A stretch of 64,000 bases of DNA from Chitinophagaceae bacterium (GTDB taxonomy: Bacteria; Bacteroidota; Bacteroidia; Chitinophagales; Chitinophagaceae): NCBI GenBank assembly GCA_016720565.1, contig JADKKJ010000001.1, positions 558,001-622,000 of the forward strand, in the 5' to 3' direction. The notes under the pieces are model-generated. The model had not been told where the DNA came from, made no database searches, and worked only from the letters and a program-made list of their open reading frames with translations. How positions within the stretch are numbered: the stretch's first letter is position 1; every line of letters starts with the position of its first letter. Positions 51,380 through 60,214 of the stretch are shown here, in pieces. The translations under genes and the position numbers were made by a program.

Positions 51380-54082
51380 ATGGTGCAACAAAGCAAATTT
51401 AAGCGATTATACTTTTACAAGAGTTTACTGACTGCCGCTTTAACGACCCTATTAACGTGGTCATTTGCAGCCGGAGGTATGACTGCTATTGATTTTCGCA
51501 GTCATTTAACAGTTCAGGTTGCCGATACCAGCATCGTTCCCATTAAGACCCAACCTGGAAACAAGGATACCAACCGGATACCATTAGCTGATTCCTTCCG
51601 ATCTAAAACAGATACTTTCCATTTCAAAATGTCAAAGGATTCGCTGGATGCCCCGGTAAAATATGAGGCCTCCGATTCGGCAGTAGTGCTGATCCGACAA
51701 AAAAAGATCCTGCTTTATGGAAAGACAAAAACGGAATACAAAGATATTACCCTTACGGCCCCAATGGTGGAACTTGACCAGCAAACCCAGGTAGTAACGG
51801 CTGTTAACAGGAAAGATTCATCCGGAGCGGTGGTGGATATGGCCCATTTCAAGAGTGGCGACAATGAATTCTCAAGCGATACGATACGATTTAATTTTAA
51901 ATCGCAGATAGGCCTTACAAAAAATACAGTGACCCAGCAGGGTGAGATATATGTGCATGGTACCGTTGTAAAAAAAGTGAACGAGAATACTACCTTTATA
52001 AAAGAAGCCAAATTCACCACCTGTAACCTGGATGATCCGCATTTTGCTTTCGTTACGCCAAAAATGAAAGTGATCAACCAGAAGCTGGCTGTTTCTGGTC
52101 CGGCCCACCCGGAATTTGAAGGGGTACCTATTCCTATTTATATTCCATTTGGATTTTATCCCCTGAGCCAGGGGCGTCACTCTGGTATGCTGCCACCGCA
52201 GTTTTCTTCTAATGAACAATATGGATTGGGACTGGAAGGTTTAGGTTATTATAAAGTATTAAGCGATTACTGGGATGCGAAGATCTATGGTAATGTTTAT
52301 TCCTATGGTGGGTGGTCGGTAAATTTGAGCCCAACCTATCGAAGAAGATATCGTTACAGTGGATCATTCAATCTTAGTATACAGTCCACGAAATTGAATT
52401 TTAAAGGTGACCCTGATTTTGTAAAGAACAACAGTTATTTCGTTACCTGGAGCCATTCAGTAGATAGCAAGGCAAGACCGGGTACAAGTTTTTCTGCCAA
52501 TGTAAATGCCGGCTCTACCAGGTATAATCAATACGTACCAAATAGTCCGCAGATGAATTTCCAGAACCAGTTGGGATCATCTATTTCCTATGCCAAAAGC
52601 TGGGCGGGCAAACCATATAACCTGAGTATCTCTGCCAATCATAACCAGAATAACCGCACGCACCTGGTGAACCTGAGTCTGCCGGATGTTGGCTTTACCG
52701 TTAGTACACTTTATCCTTTTCAAAATGCGAACAGCGCAGGTACGCCGAAATGGTACCAGAAATTAGGGGTGGGATACAATGGCAATTTCCGAAACCAGGT
52801 TTCTTTTTATGATACGGCTATTCAATTCAAAAGGCTGATCGATACTTTTCAATGGGGAGCCCAGCATAGTTTTCCTATTACCCTGGCCCTGCCCCCTATA
52901 TTAAATGGAGCCGTAATCATTTCTCCGGGTATCTCTTACCAGCAGGTTTGGATAGCCCAAAAAATGCGGAAGCACTGGGACCCGGTAAAACAGAAACTGG
53001 ATACCACCGTGACCAAAGGAATTTTCACCGACCACCAGGTCACCATGTCCATAGGATTATCCACTGCTATTTATGGTAATTATCAATTCAAGCACTCAAG
53101 GATCTATGCTATCAGGCATGTGATCAGGCCGCAGTTCAGTATAAACTATAAGCCCGACCTGTCAAAAAGCCATTATTATACAGATACGCTGGTCAGGGGT
53201 TATCTCTATTCCTTCTCTGAATTTGAGGGCGCGCTTTATCCGGGATTCAGTAAGGGCCGCACCGGGGGAATTGGTTTTGGGGTAGATAATAATCTGGAGA
53301 TGAAATGGCGTTCCAGGAAAGATACAGGCGAGAACGCTATCAAAAAGATCAAACTGATAGATGGATTCGGGTTTAACAGCGGATATAATTTCCTGCGCGA
53401 TTCGTTGAAGCTGGATCCATTCAGTTTATACCTGCGTACTACATTATTTGAAAAGATCAGTATCACGGCCAGTGGAATTTTAAGCCCTTACCAGTATGAC
53501 AGTATAGGTCTTGATATAGATAAGTATGCATGGCAGGGTAAAGGTTTTGGCATTGGCCGGCTCACCTCCGGATCCATTTCTATAAGTACCAGTTTTAAGA
53601 GCAAGCCAAAAGATCCTAAAAAAGATGCGGAAAGAAAGAAGCAGGTGCAGCAGCAATTAAATGATCCTACACTGATAGCAGATCAGCAACGGCTACTCAA
53701 CTATATGCAGCAGAATCCCTCCGAGTTTGTGGATTTCAATATTCCCTGGAGCCTGAATATTGGTTATTCGCTTTCATTTTACAGCCGGTTTGATGGCAAT
53801 ATCGGGAAGTTCAAAAAAGACGTGAATTCCAACCTTAATTTCAACGGTACGTTTAACCTGACTTCCAAATGGAACTTCAGCGCTAATGGCTACTACGATT
53901 TTGATACAAAGAAACTGCAGACCTTCAGTATGGCCATTGCAAGAGAGATGCACTGCTGGCAGCTGGCTATAAATGTAACCCCGGTTGGACTTTACCGTTT
54001 TTTCAATTTCTCCATCAGTCCGAAAGCATCTGTATTGCAGGATCTGCGGATTAACAGGACCAGGTCATTCACCAATTTCTGA
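51380..54082 (+). CDS. LptD-like outer-membrane LPS-assembly protein
   Basis: The 900-residue product has an atypical N-terminus (a hydrophobic segment after about 15 residues: SLLTAALTTLLTWSFAAGG). An OstA-like jellyroll (KTKTEYKDITLTAPMVEL, QTQVVTAVNRKDSSGAV, IRFNFKSQIGLTKNTVTQQG) follows, then a C-terminal barrel with SQGRHSGMLPPQFSSNEQYGLGLEGLGYY, the LptD-like plug/barrel junction. It ends in strands with SISPKASVLQDLR. LptD places lipopolysaccharide in the outer leaflet. Its divergent neighbours are amidase, MlaD and OstA genes, a common Bacteroidota envelope cluster. lptE is not seen. Confidence 0.85.
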   Translation: MVQQSKFKRLYFYKSLLTAALTTLLTWSFAAGGMTAIDFRSHLTVQVADTSIVPIKTQPGNKDTNRIPLADSFRSKTDTFHFKMSKDSLDAPVKYEASDSAVVLIRQKKILLYGKTKTEYKDITLTAPMVELDQQTQVVTAVNRKDSSGAVVDMAHFKSGDNEFSSDTIRFNFKSQIGLTKNTVTQQGEIYVHGTVVKKVNENTTFIKEAKFTTCNLDDPHFAFVTPKMKVINQKLAVSGPAHPEFEGVPIPIYIPFGFYPLSQGRHSGMLPPQFSSNEQYGLGLEGLGYYKVLSDYWDAKIYGNVYSYGGWSVNLSPTYRRRYRYSGSFNLSIQSTKLNFKGDPDFVKNNSYFVTWSHSVDSKARPGTSFSANVNAGSTRYNQYVPNSPQMNFQNQLGSSISYAKSWAGKPYNLSISANHNQNNRTHLVNLSLPDVGFTVSTLYPFQNANSAGTPKWYQKLGVGYNGNFRNQVSFYDTAIQFKRLIDTFQWGAQHSFPITLALPPILNGAVIISPGISYQQVWIAQKMRKHWDPVKQKLDTTVTKGIFTDHQVTMSIGLSTAIYGNYQFKHSRIYAIRHVIRPQFSINYKPDLSKSHYYTDTLVRGYLYSFSEFEGALYPGFSKGRTGGIGFGVDNNLEMKWRSRKDTGENAIKKIKLIDGFGFNSGYNFLRDSLKLDPFSLYLRTTLFEKISITASGILSPYQYDSIGLDIDKYAWQGKGFGIGRLTSGSISISTSFKSKPKDPKKDAERKKQVQQQLNDPTLIADQQRLLNYMQQNPSEFVDFNIPWSLNIGYSLSFYSRFDGNIGKFKKDVNSNLNFNGTFNLTSKWNFSANGYYDFDTKKLQTFSMAIAREMHCWQLAINVTPVGLYRFFNFSISPKASVLQDLRINRTRSFTNF

Positions 54083-54083
54083 T

Positions 54084-54114
54084 AATAATTAGTGATCATT
54101 AATTACTAATTATT
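54084..54114. terminator. AT-rich inverted repeat between lptD and plsC
   Basis: A perfect 10-bp arm pair AATAATTAGT / ACTAATTATT with an 11-bp spacer in the short gap of two convergent genes. It lacks a strong T-tract and GC content, so it is a weak terminator candidate. Confidence 0.4.
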
Positions 54115-54843
54115 GTGCTTTACATAATAGTCGCGCATTATATTGAACACTTCCTCTCTTAACTGATCGGTAGTTTTCCCTTCAGGAGAAATGGCCGGGA
54201 GGAAATGCATTTCCAGTTTGTGTGGCCAGAACCAAAAGCTTTTATTCACCGGAAGAACCTTGCCCGAATGAAGAATGATCGCAGGAATGATGGGCCGCTG
54301 TGTGTCTATTGATAACCTGAATGCGCCATCATGAAATTTTTTCAGAGGTTGTTCTGTTCGGTTGCGTGTTCCTTCGGGATAGACCGACATATGCATACCA
54401 TTGGCAAGAACCGCTTTCATTTTTTCATAACTTCTTTTTCTTGAAAGGTCACTTTTTCGGTCAACCAGCACAGCTCCTTTCATATAGTAAAAACCAAAAA
54501 GCGGTGCTTTTACAAAAGAAGATTTAGCGATCGTCTTATTCGCTCCGGGAATAAAAGGGCAGGAGATGGGAATATCCATCATGGAATTATGATTGCAGGT
54601 TACGATATAGGTCTGCCCTTTTTTAAAATTTTCATTGCCGTTGATCTTCAGGGGACAGCCTACCAGCGGTAGCCAGCTATTCATCCAGAACCTGGCAATA
54701 GCAATGAACCAGGCCTGGCCTTTAGGTTCGGGAACCAGGTTACAGAGCATGGATGGAATAAAAATAAGCAGGAAGGTCAGTATGAAGCTGATCATGGCCC
54801 AAACGGCAAGTATCCTGGCAATAATATCTTTTAGTGTTTTCAT
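54106..54843 (-). CDS. plsC: 1-acyl-sn-glycerol-3-phosphate acyltransferase
   Basis: PlsC adds the second acyl chain of phosphatidic acid at the inner membrane. Of 245 residues, the HX4D motif is NHNSMMD, the glycerol-phosphate motif reads YPEGTRNR, and the third block contains RPIIPAIILHSGKV. An N-terminal hydrophobic segment (residues 11-34) anchors it. The ATG overlaps the ung stop by 4 bp, so the two genes are co-transcribed. A lysophospholipid or other acyltransferase of the same fold is possible. Confidence 0.88.
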   Translation of the reverse strand: MKTLKDIIARILAVWAMISFILTFLLIFIPSMLCNLVPEPKGQAWFIAIARFWMNSWLPLVGCPLKINGNENFKKGQTYIVTCNHNSMMDIPISCPFIPGANKTIAKSSFVKAPLFGFYYMKGAVLVDRKSDLSRKRSYEKMKAVLANGMHMSVYPEGTRNRTEQPLKKFHDGAFRLSIDTQRPIIPAIILHSGKVLPVNKSFWFWPHKLEMHFLPAISPEGKTTDQLREEVFNIMRDYYVKHNN

Positions 54844-55514
54844 GGTAATTTCCAGTCTATAGGGTCAATTCCTTTCGACATCAGCCATTGATTTGCTTTT
54901 GAGAAATGGCGGCAACCAAAGAACCCGGCGTGAGCAGATAGCGGGGAAGGATGTGCTGCTTTAAGGACCAGGTGTTTATTTTGATCGATCAACAGGATCT
55001 TTTCCTGCGCGAATTTACCCCAAAGAAAAAACACCAACGGTCTTTTCTGGTCGGAAAGGGTTTTTATCACATTGTCGGTGAATTGCGCCCAACCGATCTT
55101 CGAGTGGCTCATTGGTTCTCCGGCGCGAACAGAAAGGGATGCATTTAAAAGGAATACGCCCTGTTCAGCCCAGTAACTGAGATCACCGTGGCTGGGTATT
55201 GATATACCGGTATCTTCCTGTAATTCCTTGAATATGTTTACCAGGGAGGGTGGGGCTGGGGTGCCTTTTTGTACAGAGAAACATAATCCATGGGCTTGCC
55301 CTGGGCCATGATAGGGGTCCTGGCCTATGATCACGAGTTTAACTTTATCCAGCGGGGTGGTATTAAAGGCCCGGAATATATCCGCGCCGCGGGGATAGAT
55401 GGTCTTGCCCTGTTCCCTTTCAGTTTTAAGGTGCGCTACAATATGATGAAAATAAGCCTGACCGAATTCCTTCCTAAGTGCCTGTTTCCATGAAGATTCG
55501 ATCTTTACATCCAT
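54840..55514 (-). CDS. ung: Uracil-DNA glycosylase, family 1
   Basis: Ung removes uracil from DNA, starting base-excision repair. Of 224 residues, the catalytic loop is IIGQDPYHGPGQAHGLCFS, with the activating Asp and Tyr; the uracil-recognition region contains the segment LLNASLSVRAG. The DNA-intercalation loop is HPSPLSAHAGFFGCRHF. Start is the ATG at 55514 (MDVKIESSWK). It is the first gene before plsC on the minus strand. Confidence 0.95.
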   Translation of the reverse strand: MDVKIESSWKQALRKEFGQAYFHHIVAHLKTEREQGKTIYPRGADIFRAFNTTPLDKVKLVIIGQDPYHGPGQAHGLCFSVQKGTPAPPSLVNIFKELQEDTGISIPSHGDLSYWAEQGVFLLNASLSVRAGEPMSHSKIGWAQFTDNVIKTLSDQKRPLVFFLWGKFAQEKILLIDQNKHLVLKAAHPSPLSAHAGFFGCRHFSKANQWLMSKGIDPIDWKLP

Positions 55515-55525
55515 TTAAATTGGTC

Positions 55526-55556
55526 TTTGACCGCAAGCTAAAAAAAATTAGCTTTG
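55526..55556 (+). promoter_or_regulatory. Bacteroidota promoter for tRNA-Arg
   Basis: The -33 box TTTG at 55526-55529 and the -7 box TAGCTTTG at 55549-55556 are separated by 19 bp, the usual spacing. Transcription would begin about 12 bp downstream, just ahead of the tRNA at 55576. This is the best-supported promoter in the window. Confidence 0.78.
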
Positions 55557-55575
55557 CAGCCCAGTTCTTAATTAG

Positions 55576-55649
55576 GGTCCGGTAGCTCAGCTGAATAGAG
55601 CAGCTGCCTTCTAAGCAGCAGGTCATTGGTTTGAGTCCAATCCGGATCA
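55576..55649 (+). tRNA. tRNA-Arg (anticodon UCU)
   Basis: The acceptor arms GGTCCGG and CCGGATC pair (one G-U), with discriminator A at 55649. The D arm is GCTC...GAGC, the anticodon stem GCTGC/GCAGC encloses the loop CTTCTAA (anticodon TCT, reading AGA/AGG), and the T arm is ATTGG/CCAAT with loop TTTGAGT. CCA is not encoded. It has its own promoter and a hairpin terminator immediately after. Confidence 0.93.
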
Positions 55650-55653
55650 CTTT

Positions 55654-55681
55654 AAAAGGTCATACACGTGTATGACCTTTT
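55654..55681. terminator. Bidirectional palindromic terminator after tRNA-Arg
   Basis: Arms of 14 bp (AAAAGGTCATACAC / GTGTATGACCTTTT) are exactly palindromic and end in a T-tract on the plus strand and an A-tract that becomes T on the minus. It stops the tRNA transcript and the aldolase-like gene that converges at 55682. Confidence 0.9.
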
Positions 55682-56857
55682 TTATTTAATACTCTTAGTA
55701 AACGCATTCACGATATATGCTGTACTTTGATAAAGGATGGTTTCGTTTACCGCAATAAGCATTTGATTCTTTTCATCCGGCCTGGGGATCCTGATATTAA
55801 ATTCTTTGGTTAAGGACTCATTCATTTTCCTCATATCAATTTCTTTTGAGATGACCATGCTATAGGTGTTAGTACCACCTTCAAGCGGGCTAATGTGAAT
55901 TCCAGGGATCTTATTCAGTTCATTGAATAATTCAACCGAAGCAGCTATTGCATTTTTTAACCGGGATTCAAATCCTTCCATACGGTTCAGTGCCATGGCT
56001 GCATTTGCCCAGTTTCCATACATGGTTCCACCATGGATCTTTACCAGGTGGGGCATTTTGTCGATCACTGATGCGGGTCCGCATAAAACAGCTCCGCCAC
56101 TTGCACCGAAGTATTTATAAAGGGAAATATAGACCGTATCAAAATAAGAGGCGTATTCCTTCACAGAAACACCAGTCCAGCCAGACGCTATGAAGATCCT
56201 TGCACCATCCAAATGAAGGCGGATATTATTATTCCTGCACCAGGCGCTGATCTTTTTTATTTCCTCCAGGGGCACATGCCTTTCATCTGTTCTTCTCACA
56301 GGGTTTTCAATGGAAACTGCCCCGACCCCGGATTTGAAAACCTCCTCTTCCTTGAGGTTTTCTATGGCCGATTGTAATTGATCAGCAGTAAAAAAGGTTG
56401 CGCCTTTCGCCAAGGGCATTAATCTTTTTTGAAAAACCGATTGTGCGGCATCCGCCTCATCCCTGTAAACATGGCTGGTATCCTGCACAAAGACCTTGGT
56501 ATTCTCTCCGCTTAATACCGCAAGCGCCAGTTGATTGGCCATAGTGCCGGTGGGCATGAAAATGGCCTTTTCTTTTCCGGTTATCTCAGCCATTTTCTTC
56601 TCTAATGCCTCCACCGCGCCACCTGCACCATACCGGTCTCTGGTTATGCTGTTAGAAGAATTGATCTTCTGAAGTTCCAGCAGGTAATCGCCAGGTTCGT
56701 ATACCTCGCCATCTCCAAAGAATTTAATAATGGGTGCAGCAGGGGGAGCTGATTTATTTTTATTGGCATCGGCGGCCAGAGAGCTAAGCGGAACAAAGGC
56801 AGGTAACAAACCAATTCCAGATCGCTTCAGGAATAATCTTCTGTTTAAAGAGGTCAT
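55682..56857 (-). CDS. Tat-exported threonine aldolase-like PLP enzyme
   Basis: The 391-residue product has an N-terminal twin-arginine signal: NRRLFLKRSG followed by a hydrophobic GLLPAFVPLSSLAADA. The rest is a fold-type I PLP enzyme of the beta-eliminating lyase/low-specificity threonine aldolase family. GNTxxSMxVE-like and HLDGARIF motifs are present as IRLHLDGARIFIASG, and the Schiff-base Lys lies in YISLYKYFGASGGAVL. Such enzymes split beta-hydroxy-amino acids to glycine and an aldehyde and are normally cytoplasmic. Export fits assembly with cofactor before transport by Tat. A small membrane gene and a sodium symporter gene are upstream on the same strand. Confidence 0.83.
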   Translation of the reverse strand: MTSLNRRLFLKRSGIGLLPAFVPLSSLAADANKNKSAPPAAPIIKFFGDGEVYEPGDYLLELQKINSSNSITRDRYGAGGAVEALEKKMAEITGKEKAIFMPTGTMANQLALAVLSGENTKVFVQDTSHVYRDEADAAQSVFQKRLMPLAKGATFFTADQLQSAIENLKEEEVFKSGVGAVSIENPVRRTDERHVPLEEIKKISAWCRNNNIRLHLDGARIFIASGWTGVSVKEYASYFDTVYISLYKYFGASGGAVLCGPASVIDKMPHLVKIHGGTMYGNWANAAMALNRMEGFESRLKNAIAASVELFNELNKIPGIHISPLEGGTNTYSMVISKEIDMRKMNESLTKEFNIRIPRPDEKNQMLIAVNETILYQSTAYIVNAFTKSIK

Positions 56858-56897
56858 TTGTTATTTTTTATTGATAAAATATCCTGATAGCTGCCTG

Positions 56898-57086
56898 CTA
56901 TTCTTCTTTCCCTGAGCTTTTATAAGTCAGCAGGATCATCACCACGCCAAATAATAAAAATGCAAGGCCGCCATAATGATTGACCGCATTTCTTCCTTTT
57001 TCGGAAAAACTGTAGACAAACAGGATCAAACCCACCAGAAAGAAAAAACTTCCTATCACAAAACGGAGATCAAATAATTTGTTCAT
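56898..57086 (-). CDS. Small two-helix membrane protein
   Basis: The 62-residue product starts at the ATG at 57086 (MNKLFDLRFVIGSFF); a longer frame would overlap the symporter gene. It has two hydrophobic segments (residues about 8-24 and 34-53) joined by SEKGRNAVNHYGG, and ends in KSSGKEE. Unrecognised, but the small size and its position between the symporter and the aldolase-like gene hint at an accessory subunit. Confidence 0.6.
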   Translation of the reverse strand: MNKLFDLRFVIGSFFFLVGLILFVYSFSEKGRNAVNHYGGLAFLLFGVVMILLTYKSSGKEE

Positions 57087-57096
57087 AGTAATTCGT

Positions 57097-58749
57097 TTAA
57101 TAAAGTACAACATTAATGATCAGCGTAAGTATCAATACTGCTACTCCCAGCCACAGGGGATTCTTATACCATCGCTTGGCAGGATCGGTCTGTTTGGGAG
57201 TAAGACTATAAACCAATCCTCTTAATTCTTCATCAGGTTTTCTTGAAGTGAAACTGCTTACCAATGCCGTTACAAGGAAACAGGCAATAAAGGCAATACC
57301 TGCGATATTGAAAGCCTGGCTGGTACCGGAATAATATTCATGCAGATTCGCGATCCATCCACCTTTCCCTTCCGCAGTGGTAAGTCCATGTGTTATGGCA
57401 GCAGCGGCAGTGCCACTGATCAAACCCCAGAAGGCCCCGTTCGAACTGGTCTTTTTCCAGAACATGCCGAGGAAGAAAGTGGCAAATAATGGCGCATTCA
57501 CAAAAGAGAATACCAGTTGCAGCAGGTCCATAATGCTGTTGAAATTTCTTGCTACATAGGCCGTGGCCACAGAAAGCAAAATGCCTATCACGGTGGTGGC
57601 GCGTCCTACATTTAAATAGTGTTTTTCTGAACCGTTCTTTTTGATATGCGCCTGGTAAATATCAAAGGTCCATACTGTATTGAAAGCCGTTACGTTTCCT
57701 GCCATGCCCGACATAAACGAAGCGATCAGGGCGGTAACACCCACTCCCAGAATACCACTGGGATATAATTTAGATAAGAGCAAGGGAAGCGTCATATTAT
57801 AATCTACCTGTCCACTGGAATTCAAAGGCAACTCAAATCCTGTGAACTGATTCTGCAGGGCCAGTATGATAATACCGGGAAGGATCACTACCAGGGGCAT
57901 GAAGATCTTAGGAATGGCCGCAATGATAGGCGTGCGGCGCGCTTCATTCTGACTGCGTGAGATCATGGCCCTTTGTACCACCAGGAAATCGGTGCACCAG
58001 TAACCAAAGGCCAGCACAAAACCCAGACCGAATACCAGGCTGAATGCGTCTACACCCATGGGGTTGGTGGAAGCATGGGCCATGCCTTTCCATAAATGGA
58101 GTTTTGAATTTTCCACATTATGAAGAATGCCATCGAGGCCCCCGGCCTTATGCATACCAATGATCACCAGGGGGGCAATGCCAAGCACGATCAGAAAGAA
58201 TTGCATTACCTCGTTATAAACAGCAGAGGTCAATCCCCCGAGATAAGTATAGATCAAAACTATTCCTGCGGCCAGCCAGATGGATACATTGAAATCCCAT
58301 CCCAGAATGGTTTGCATCAGCATGGCCAATGCGTATAAAGAAATACCGGAAGAAAAGATGGTCATTACCGCAAAACTCAGGGCATTAAAGGTCCTCGTCT
58401 TTTCATCAAAACGAAGTTTCAGGTATTCCGGAACACTTCGGGCCCGGCTGCCATAATAAAAAGGCATCATGTAAATTCCAAGAAAGACCATGGCGAAGGC
58501 GGCGCCCAGCCAATAAAAATGCGCTGTGTATAAACCATATTTGGCTCCGCTGGCAGCCATTCCCAATACTTCCTGGGCACCCAGGTTGGCGGATATAAAT
58601 GCCAGTGAGGTGATCCAAAGCGGAATGCTGCGGTTACTCATCAGGAAATCGTTTCCTGTCTTTATTTTCTTCTTTAATAAAAACCCTATACCGATAACAA
58701 AAAGGAAATAAAGCGCGATGATGGAATAATCCACTAAGTATAGTTTCAT
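57097..58749 (-). CDS. Sodium:solute symporter (SSS family)
   Basis: The 550-residue polytopic protein has at least 13 hydrophobic segments. The SSS signature region is visible: SLAFISANLGAQEVLGMAASGA, the PFYYGSRARSVPEYLKLRFDEKTRT loop after TM2-3, and TALIASFMSGMAGNVTAFNTVWTFDIY. Family members couple Na+ to uptake of sugars, amino acids, sialic acid or vitamins; the substrate is not resolvable. The downstream small membrane protein and exported aldolase-like enzyme suggest amino-acid use. Confidence 0.88.
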   Translation of the reverse strand: MKLYLVDYSIIALYFLFVIGIGFLLKKKIKTGNDFLMSNRSIPLWITSLAFISANLGAQEVLGMAASGAKYGLYTAHFYWLGAAFAMVFLGIYMMPFYYGSRARSVPEYLKLRFDEKTRTFNALSFAVMTIFSSGISLYALAMLMQTILGWDFNVSIWLAAGIVLIYTYLGGLTSAVYNEVMQFFLIVLGIAPLVIIGMHKAGGLDGILHNVENSKLHLWKGMAHASTNPMGVDAFSLVFGLGFVLAFGYWCTDFLVVQRAMISRSQNEARRTPIIAAIPKIFMPLVVILPGIIILALQNQFTGFELPLNSSGQVDYNMTLPLLLSKLYPSGILGVGVTALIASFMSGMAGNVTAFNTVWTFDIYQAHIKKNGSEKHYLNVGRATTVIGILLSVATAYVARNFNSIMDLLQLVFSFVNAPLFATFFLGMFWKKTSSNGAFWGLISGTAAAAITHGLTTAEGKGGWIANLHEYYSGTSQAFNIAGIAFIACFLVTALVSSFTSRKPDEELRGLVYSLTPKQTDPAKRWYKNPLWLGVAVLILTLIINVVLY

Positions 58750-58862
58750 CTGGCAAGCCTGGTTTAGGTCTGAAAAATAAAGAATTATCGGGTCAATATC
58801 TGATTAAAAGCTGACCAATATCATAGTTTACTAACAACTGTTTGGATTAGGTTTATCATTAA

Positions 58863-59906
58863 ATGGAACGACCCCAAATAGCAGACGCCCTGGTAGCAGG
58901 CAAATTGGAACACCTCCGAAATCTCGTGGGGAACACTCCTATGATCGAACTGAGTTATTCATTTAATGGAAAACCCGGGAAGGTCTATGTGAAATGCGAG
59001 CATTATAATCTCACGGGAAGTATTAAGGACCGTATGGCGCTTTATATTATGGAGAAGGCCTATGAAACAGGATTGATCTGTAAGAATGATACAATTGTAG
59101 AAGCTACCAGTGGAAATACCGGCATAGCCTTTAGTGCCATTGGAAGGGCCTTAGGTCACCAGGTTAAGATAATCATGCCCGATTGGTTGAGCCGGGAAAG
59201 AATAGAGATCATAAAAAGCATGGGAGCCGAAGTGATACTGGTCTCCAGGCAGCAGGGAGGTTTCCTGGGAAGTATTGAACTTTCCCGTCGTATGGCGGAA
59301 GAACAGGAGCATATTTTTCTTCCCAGGCAATTTGATAATATTTACAATGCGGAGGCGCACGAAAAGACAACGGCCAAAGAGATATGGATGCAATTGCAAA
59401 GCATCGACCTTAGTCCGGATGCCTTTGTGGCCGGTGTAGGCACCGGCGGTACTATCATGGGGGTAGGAAAATACCTGAGGGCAAGAAATGCCGCAGTGAA
59501 GGTTCATCCATTGGAACCCGCTGAATCGCCCACACTAACTACAGGTCATAAAGTGGGTTCGCACCGGATTCAGGGAATATCTGATGAGTTCATTCCTTCA
59601 TTGGTTCATCTTGATGAACTGGATGAAGTTGTTCAGGCCTCTGACGGTGATTCTATTTTAATGGCGCAGAAAATTGCAAGGCAATTAGGCCTGGCGGTTG
59701 GTATCTCCTCCGGAGCCAATCTTATCGGGGCTATTAACCTGCAGGAAAAAATGGGAGGTAACGCAACAGTTGTAACAGTTTTCAGCGATTCCAATAAAAA
59801 ATACCTGAGCACTGACCTTGTAAAAGAGGAGCCCCTGAAACCGGGCTATCTTACCCCTTCTATTGAATTTCTTGGTTATGAAGGAATCCATCGGTCAGAG
59901 GTTTGA
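58863..59906 (+). CDS. Cysteine synthase/PLP beta-substitution enzyme, short form
   Basis: The 347-residue fold-type II PLP protein carries the Schiff-base Lys55 in NLTGSIKDRMA, the phosphate-binding EATSGNTGIAF, and GVGTGGTIMGVGKYL. It has no CBS domains, in contrast to the enzyme at 22504. The N-terminus begins with a short extension before LVGNTPMIELSYS. Cysteine synthase from O-acetylserine (CysK/CysM) is likely, but cystathionine beta-synthase or other beta-replacement activity cannot be excluded. It is divergent from the symporter gene and its 3' end overlaps a small reverse gene. Confidence 0.86.
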   Translation: MERPQIADALVAGKLEHLRNLVGNTPMIELSYSFNGKPGKVYVKCEHYNLTGSIKDRMALYIMEKAYETGLICKNDTIVEATSGNTGIAFSAIGRALGHQVKIIMPDWLSRERIEIIKSMGAEVILVSRQQGGFLGSIELSRRMAEEQEHIFLPRQFDNIYNAEAHEKTTAKEIWMQLQSIDLSPDAFVAGVGTGGTIMGVGKYLRARNAAVKVHPLEPAESPTLTTGHKVGSHRIQGISDEFIPSLVHLDELDEVVQASDGDSILMAQKIARQLGLAVGISSGANLIGAINLQEKMGGNATVVTVFSDSNKKYLSTDLVKEEPLKPGYLTPSIEFLGYEGIHRSEV

Positions 59907-60105
59907 CCATGGATGAAGGTTGCTGATTATTTTTTCCCATCCGCTGATTCATTCCATAAAAATATACCAGGCAACCCATGGCAATGATCAGGAGAATGGT
60001 GCCTGCCTTTACTAATTTGTCTCTGCTATGGATATCAATACGGTCTTCCCCATGTTCAAACATGGTGATGGCATTTCTTCTGTAATCAGGCAAGATATGG
60101 TGCAT
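59860..60105 (-). CDS. Small single-helix membrane protein
   Basis: The 81-residue product has an ATG start at 60105 (MHHILPDYRRNAITM), a soluble N-terminal part (FEHGEDRIDIHSRDKLVKAG), one hydrophobic segment (about 36-52: TILLIIAMGCLVYFYGM) and a polar tail. Its last 47 bp overlap the antisense end of the cysteine-synthase-like gene. Unrecognised; the clean membrane segment and Lys/Arg placement support a real gene, but it is short. Confidence 0.55.
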   Translation of the reverse strand: MHHILPDYRRNAITMFEHGEDRIDIHSRDKLVKAGTILLIIAMGCLVYFYGMNQRMGKNNQQPSSMVKPLTDGFLHNQEIQ

Positions 60106-60214
60106 ACGTCAGGGAAATGCTGACAGGTCATTGTATTGGCAGCAATCCTGGCAGAAGTTATTCGATTTCCTGAAATAAATTTGTTAAATAAAACTTCTGT
60201 GAAAAACTATTTGC

